This document shows, in pieces, positions 61,230-64,000 of a stretch of 64,000 nucleotides of DNA. The translations under genes and the position numbers were made by a program. Under the pieces are notes generated by a model. It did no database searches and was not told the DNA's origin. It was given only the letters and a program-made list of their open reading frames with translations. Each line of letters opens with the position of its first letter. The first letter of the stretch is position 1. This DNA comes from Mucilaginibacter ginsenosidivorax. GTDB taxonomy: Bacteria > Bacteroidota > Bacteroidia > Sphingobacteriales > Sphingobacteriaceae. The stretch lies in the NCBI RefSeq assembly GCF_007971525.1, contig NZ_CP042437.1, forward strand, positions 2,480,001-2,544,000, in the 5' to 3' direction.

Positions 61230-61367
61230 GCCCCGTCGGGGTACAACATTTGTAGAAGAAATAGAAAATAATGCTTCGTGCCGTAGGTAGGTAACCTATG
61301 AAGCGTACCTACGGCACGCAAAAACTAAAGACAAAGTGCTACAAATGTTTTGCTCCTCTGGAGCAAC
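61230..61367. repeat. Nested inverted-repeat element around CGTGCCGTAGGTA
   Basis: A perfect 13-base stem, cgtgccgtaggta (61277-61289) and tacctacggcacg (61306-61318), lies inside an outer pair caacatttgtag (61244-61255) and ctacaaatgttttg (61339-61352). Next to it gaccctgagg/ccctcagggtc words form another small hairpin at 61382-61415. The 338-base gap after the transpeptidase gene holds only these repeats. Confidence 0.75.
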
Positions 61368-61501
61368 CTGTCAACTTTTGTCCCCTCAGGGTCTCTTTGA
61401 AAAAGGACCCTGAGGCCGCATGCAAGGCGATGAACAGTTTTAATACGACGGACATCCATACACAGGTTCCTCTACGAAAAATCAGAAAAGAATAAAGGCC
61501 C

Positions 61502-61696
61502 TTATGTTTCTTTTTCCACCGGGCTAAATTCTATGATCAATGCAGCATCTAACACATGGTCATCTAATCGCCTTGATGATAAAACAAGATACCAGCCTGC
61601 CGGCGCTAAAAATAAACAAAGCAAAAAGCTGGTGACGCCACCAATAACCCTTTTCGAGCCAATTTTGGCAAAAATAAAAGCAACAATGATCATCAT
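61502..61696 (-). CDS. Small membrane protein (64 residues)
   Basis: A short protein with a hydrophobic N-terminus (MMIIVAFIFAKIG), then IGGVTSFLLCLFLAPAGWYL as a second helix, followed by a charged tail (LSSRRLDDH). The layout FAKIGSKR-IGG-FLLCLFLAPAG is like small two-helix proteins frequent in Bacteroidota, but I cannot name the family. It lies 72 bases upstream of the lipoprotein stop region on the same strand, so could follow its own promoter. Confidence 0.5.
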   Translation of the reverse strand: MMIIVAFIFAKIGSKRVIGGVTSFLLCLFLAPAGWYLVLSSRRLDDHVLDAALIIEFSPVEKET

Positions 61697-61767
61697 ATGC
61701 TAATCTGTAAAAAGGTTTTTCTCAAAATAAACAGTAAAAACAAAAAAGCAACCTACCACCAAACCAA

Positions 61768-63501
61768 CTACTGGTTATACGTCCACACATCGCCCGAACG
61801 CATGGTAACCTGCGGGCTGGTGTACAGCAGGGTGGTACCGTCGGTATCGTACACATAAAAGTGGCCGGTTTTCATATCGGTATTCATGTAAAGTATCACC
61901 TGGTTTGGCCCGTGTGCTTTTTCAATATCGCCCCAGCGCATGTTTGTTCTGTCGCTTATAAAAATCACTTTTTTTGTTAGCCACCTGGCGTGTAACGAAT
62001 TGTGGCTCAAATCGCCGATAGGGCCGGCGCCATAAATTACGCCGTACAACCTGTTGGCATTGGTTACAAACCCCATCGACGTGATATATAAATCGCCCGC
62101 ATTGTGATTGCCAAACAAAAAGCTGCTGGCCGCGAAACTGGTGAGGCTGTTGCCCAGGCTGTACCTTAATTCCTGCCCGTTATGGTGCATACCCATTAAA
62201 TAATAAGTGGTATTGTTGTAAGTAAACGCTTTTACATCCTGCGCAACAAGGTCTTCGGCAAGCGCATCGCCGGTGTAGCTAAAATTTATCCCGTCCGTAC
62301 TTACCGCATGATGGACCGCCCTGCGCTTTGTTGCAAAATCGTTAAAATACAAATGATAGGTACCATTTTCAAAGTAGCCAACATTTGAGCCATTTACATC
62401 GGCAGTGGCCCAGCCAGGATAATTGGCCATAGTCAACATGGAGTTGCCGGAGCCAACATTGGGGGTCCAGGCAATGCCATCAGGCGAAGTTGCAAAGCTG
62501 GGCTTGTTGGTAACCGAGTTTTGGGGTAACGATGTATAATACATCAGCCAGCTGCCATCGGGCTTTTTAAGTACGGTTTCGTTATTTACATGGCGCCTGT
62601 CGCCATTGCCAATCATTAACGTGTGCGGGCCAAAAGTTAAAAAATCATCGTGGGTTACGGTTGCAAATATGCGGTCGTTTTTTTGCGATGTATTATCCCA
62701 GCCGCCGTAATAAATATTCCAGGCGCTCCCGTCATATACTATGTTTGGCGCGTATATGTTAGGACTAACAGCATTGGTTGTGCCGCGTATAATGGGGTCT
62801 CGGTCGTCTTGCGTCCAGTTAAAAATGCGGTCTGGGTTAAACGTGCCCGAGCCGGCGTTATTAACCCGGTTTTGCCTAACGGCGTTATCGTTGCCGGCCC
62901 ATTTAAAATGATTGAACCCATCATCGTATCCTGCGGCAACTTCGGCAAGTTGTAAATAAAAGTTAGGCCCATCAGCACGCAGGCGGGTGGCTTCTATTTT
63001 TATACCGCCGGCATGCACGGCAACCGGCAGTGGTATTATTACAGGCAAATTGTAGTTGTCGTTTTTTTGAGGATTGGCAAAATTAGTGAACGATTTTGCG
63101 GCTACCCATGATGTGCCTGTATAATAATAAATTGTAAAATTTTGAGGGAAGCATAAGCCTGCATTATTGGCGCCATACCTTGGGGTTAGCTTCACATAAT
63201 TTACGTCAGTTGTGCCGCTAAAATAAAACTGGATAAACTCCGCGCCATCGGGGCCCGCGTGCCGTACCGAACTCCAGCTGGTAGCAGTATTACTGTCAAT
63301 AGCGTTTGATGCACTCCAGGAAGGATAGGTTGATGATGCCGCAATACTAACAATGGGTATGCTGGTATTTACCAACGGTGCTTTTAAACTTTGGTTATCA
63401 AGCGTAATGGCCTGCTTTGTATTTTTTTCGGGCAAATCCTTGTTGCAACCCGCCAAAACAACAATGGTTAGTATAAGCAATATGCGCAAAATTTTACTCA
63501 T
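61768..63501 (-). CDS. Lipoprotein with discoidin domain and beta-propeller (GH43-like fold)
   Basis: A 577-residue lipoprotein. Lipobox in LTIVVLAGCNKD, cysteine at about residue 19. Residues about 50-190 form an F5/8 type C (discoidin) carbohydrate-binding domain (YPSWSASNAIDSNTATSWSS, FIQFYFSGTTDVNYVKLTPR). Residues about 200-540 read as a five-bladed propeller like GH43/GH32-type or related enzymes (DRDPIIRG, YAPNIVYDGSAWNIYYGGWD, VLKKPDGSWLMYYTSLP, YFENGTYHLYFNDFATKRRA). A short beta tail ends the protein. No transporter gene is adjacent. It is probably surface-attached and binds or cuts a glycan; I cannot place it in a numbered GH family. Confidence 0.78.
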   Translation of the reverse strand: MSKILRILLILTIVVLAGCNKDLPEKNTKQAITLDNQSLKAPLVNTSIPIVSIAASSTYPSWSASNAIDSNTATSWSSVRHAGPDGAEFIQFYFSGTTDVNYVKLTPRYGANNAGLCFPQNFTIYYYTGTSWVAAKSFTNFANPQKNDNYNLPVIIPLPVAVHAGGIKIEATRLRADGPNFYLQLAEVAAGYDDGFNHFKWAGNDNAVRQNRVNNAGSGTFNPDRIFNWTQDDRDPIIRGTTNAVSPNIYAPNIVYDGSAWNIYYGGWDNTSQKNDRIFATVTHDDFLTFGPHTLMIGNGDRRHVNNETVLKKPDGSWLMYYTSLPQNSVTNKPSFATSPDGIAWTPNVGSGNSMLTMANYPGWATADVNGSNVGYFENGTYHLYFNDFATKRRAVHHAVSTDGINFSYTGDALAEDLVAQDVKAFTYNNTTYYLMGMHHNGQELRYSLGNSLTSFAASSFLFGNHNAGDLYITSMGFVTNANRLYGVIYGAGPIGDLSHNSLHARWLTKKVIFISDRTNMRWGDIEKAHGPNQVILYMNTDMKTGHFYVYDTDGTTLLYTSPQVTMRSGDVWTYNQ

Positions 63502-63682
63502 GATAAAGGTTGGCAGGTTATTAATACGAGGTAGCGCGACTGCTATTGGGCGTAAAAATAGCTGAATATTTAATTCCCGTCAAATGCGCATAAATAATTT
63601 TATTTGGCAGCCCATGGTATCCACTCAAAAAAGCAACCACCGATACCAATGCTACTCACCCAAAAAAACTATCTTTGCCCCC

Positions 63683-64000
63683 ATGAATATCCTGATCCTC
63701 GGTTCGGGCGGAAGGGAAAGCGCCTTCGCCTGGAAAATTGCGCAAAGCCCTAAATGTGAAAAGCTTTTTATCGCCCCCGGCAATGCCGGCACTCACCAGT
63801 ACGGCACCAACGTTAACATTAAGGTTACCGATTTTGAGGGGATTAAGGCTTTGGTATTGGAACAAGGCATCAACCTGGTACTGGTAGGCCCCGAGGAGCC
63901 GCTGGTAAAAGGCATTCACGATTTCTTTTTGGCCGATGAGCAATTAAAAAATGTACCCGTAGTAGGCCCGCAGCAGCAAGCCGCCCAGTTAGAGGGCAGT
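63683..64000 (+). CDS. purD: Phosphoribosylamine-glycine ligase, N-terminal part
   Basis: The first 106 codons of purD, cut by the window edge. PurD joins glycine to phosphoribosylamine with ATP in purine synthesis. The glycine-rich start MNILILGSGGRESAFAWKIA, then LFIAPGNAGTHQYGTNVNIK and LVLVGPEEPLVKGIHDFF, are hallmarks of the N-domain of GAR synthetase. The ATP-grasp part lies outside the window. It is a housekeeping gene next to an accessory region. Confidence 0.95.
   Translation, partial: MNILILGSGGRESAFAWKIAQSPKCEKLFIAPGNAGTHQYGTNVNIKVTDFEGIKALVLEQGINLVLVGPEEPLVKGIHDFFLADEQLKNVPVVGPQQQAAQLEGS

Overview
The window looks like a chromosomal segment of a Bacteroidota bacterium of the Sphingobacteriaceae type (Mucilaginibacter/Pedobacter-like). 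The evidence is moderate GC, SusC/SusD pairs with FecR anti-sigma and ECF sigma genes, many secreted glycoside hydrolases with signal peptides or lipoboxes, and abundant small palindromic interspersed repeats. No rRNA, tRNA, CRISPR array or complete insertion sequence was seen. Genus is inferred from gene content only.

Region 1 (1-18486, all minus strand) reads in the direction of transcription as ECF sigma, FecR, SusC, SusD, GH89, HGSNAT-like membrane acetyltransferase, GH92, a decayed sigma-factor fragment, GH78, then a second ECF sigma and the start of a second FecR cut by the window edge. It is a polysaccharide utilisation locus (PUL) controlled by a trans-envelope sigma/anti-sigma relay. 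Region 2 (18755-24144) is a small uronate/pectin group: myo-inositol oxygenase, a GH28 enzyme, a divergent LacI-type regulator, a tiny membrane protein and a metallophosphoesterase. Two LacI-like operators sharing 17 identical bases link the oxygenase and GH28 genes to the regulator.

Region 3 (24298-41511, minus strand) is a second PUL with the same backbone as the first: FecR, SusC, SusD, GH89, GH35, HGSNAT-like protein, GH92. Its GH92 gene carries an in-frame block of nested repeats inside the signal peptide region. In both PULs the pairing of an HGSNAT-like acetyltransferase with an alpha-N-acetylglucosaminidase resembles the last steps of lysosomal heparan breakdown. Region 4 (41820-49076) is mixed: an FtsX/MacB permease, a small hypothetical gene, a HEAT-repeat protein, a GNAT acetyltransferase, a GH39 enzyme and a bacterial pentameric ligand-gated channel homologue.

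Region 5 (49671-59647) is the most interesting. Two divergent, tightly packed operons meet at a 264-base promoter region. Leftwards: an NLR-like protein (TIR-like N-terminus, NB-ARC ATPase, seven near-identical 48-residue TPR-type repeats), a TIR-STING fusion, and a SLOG domain joined to membrane helices. No CD-NTase lies beside the STING gene. Rightwards: a membrane-anchored TIR protein, two secreted proteins that appear to share a domain with the TIR protein's outer part, and an outer-membrane beta-barrel. I interpret this as a candidate nucleotide-signalling conflict or envelope-stress system that spans the cell envelope and matches no described system I can name.

Region 6 (59961-64000) holds a small conserved-looking gene, a YkuD_2 L,D-transpeptidase-like protein, a small membrane protein, a discoidin plus beta-propeller lipoprotein, and the 5' part of purD.
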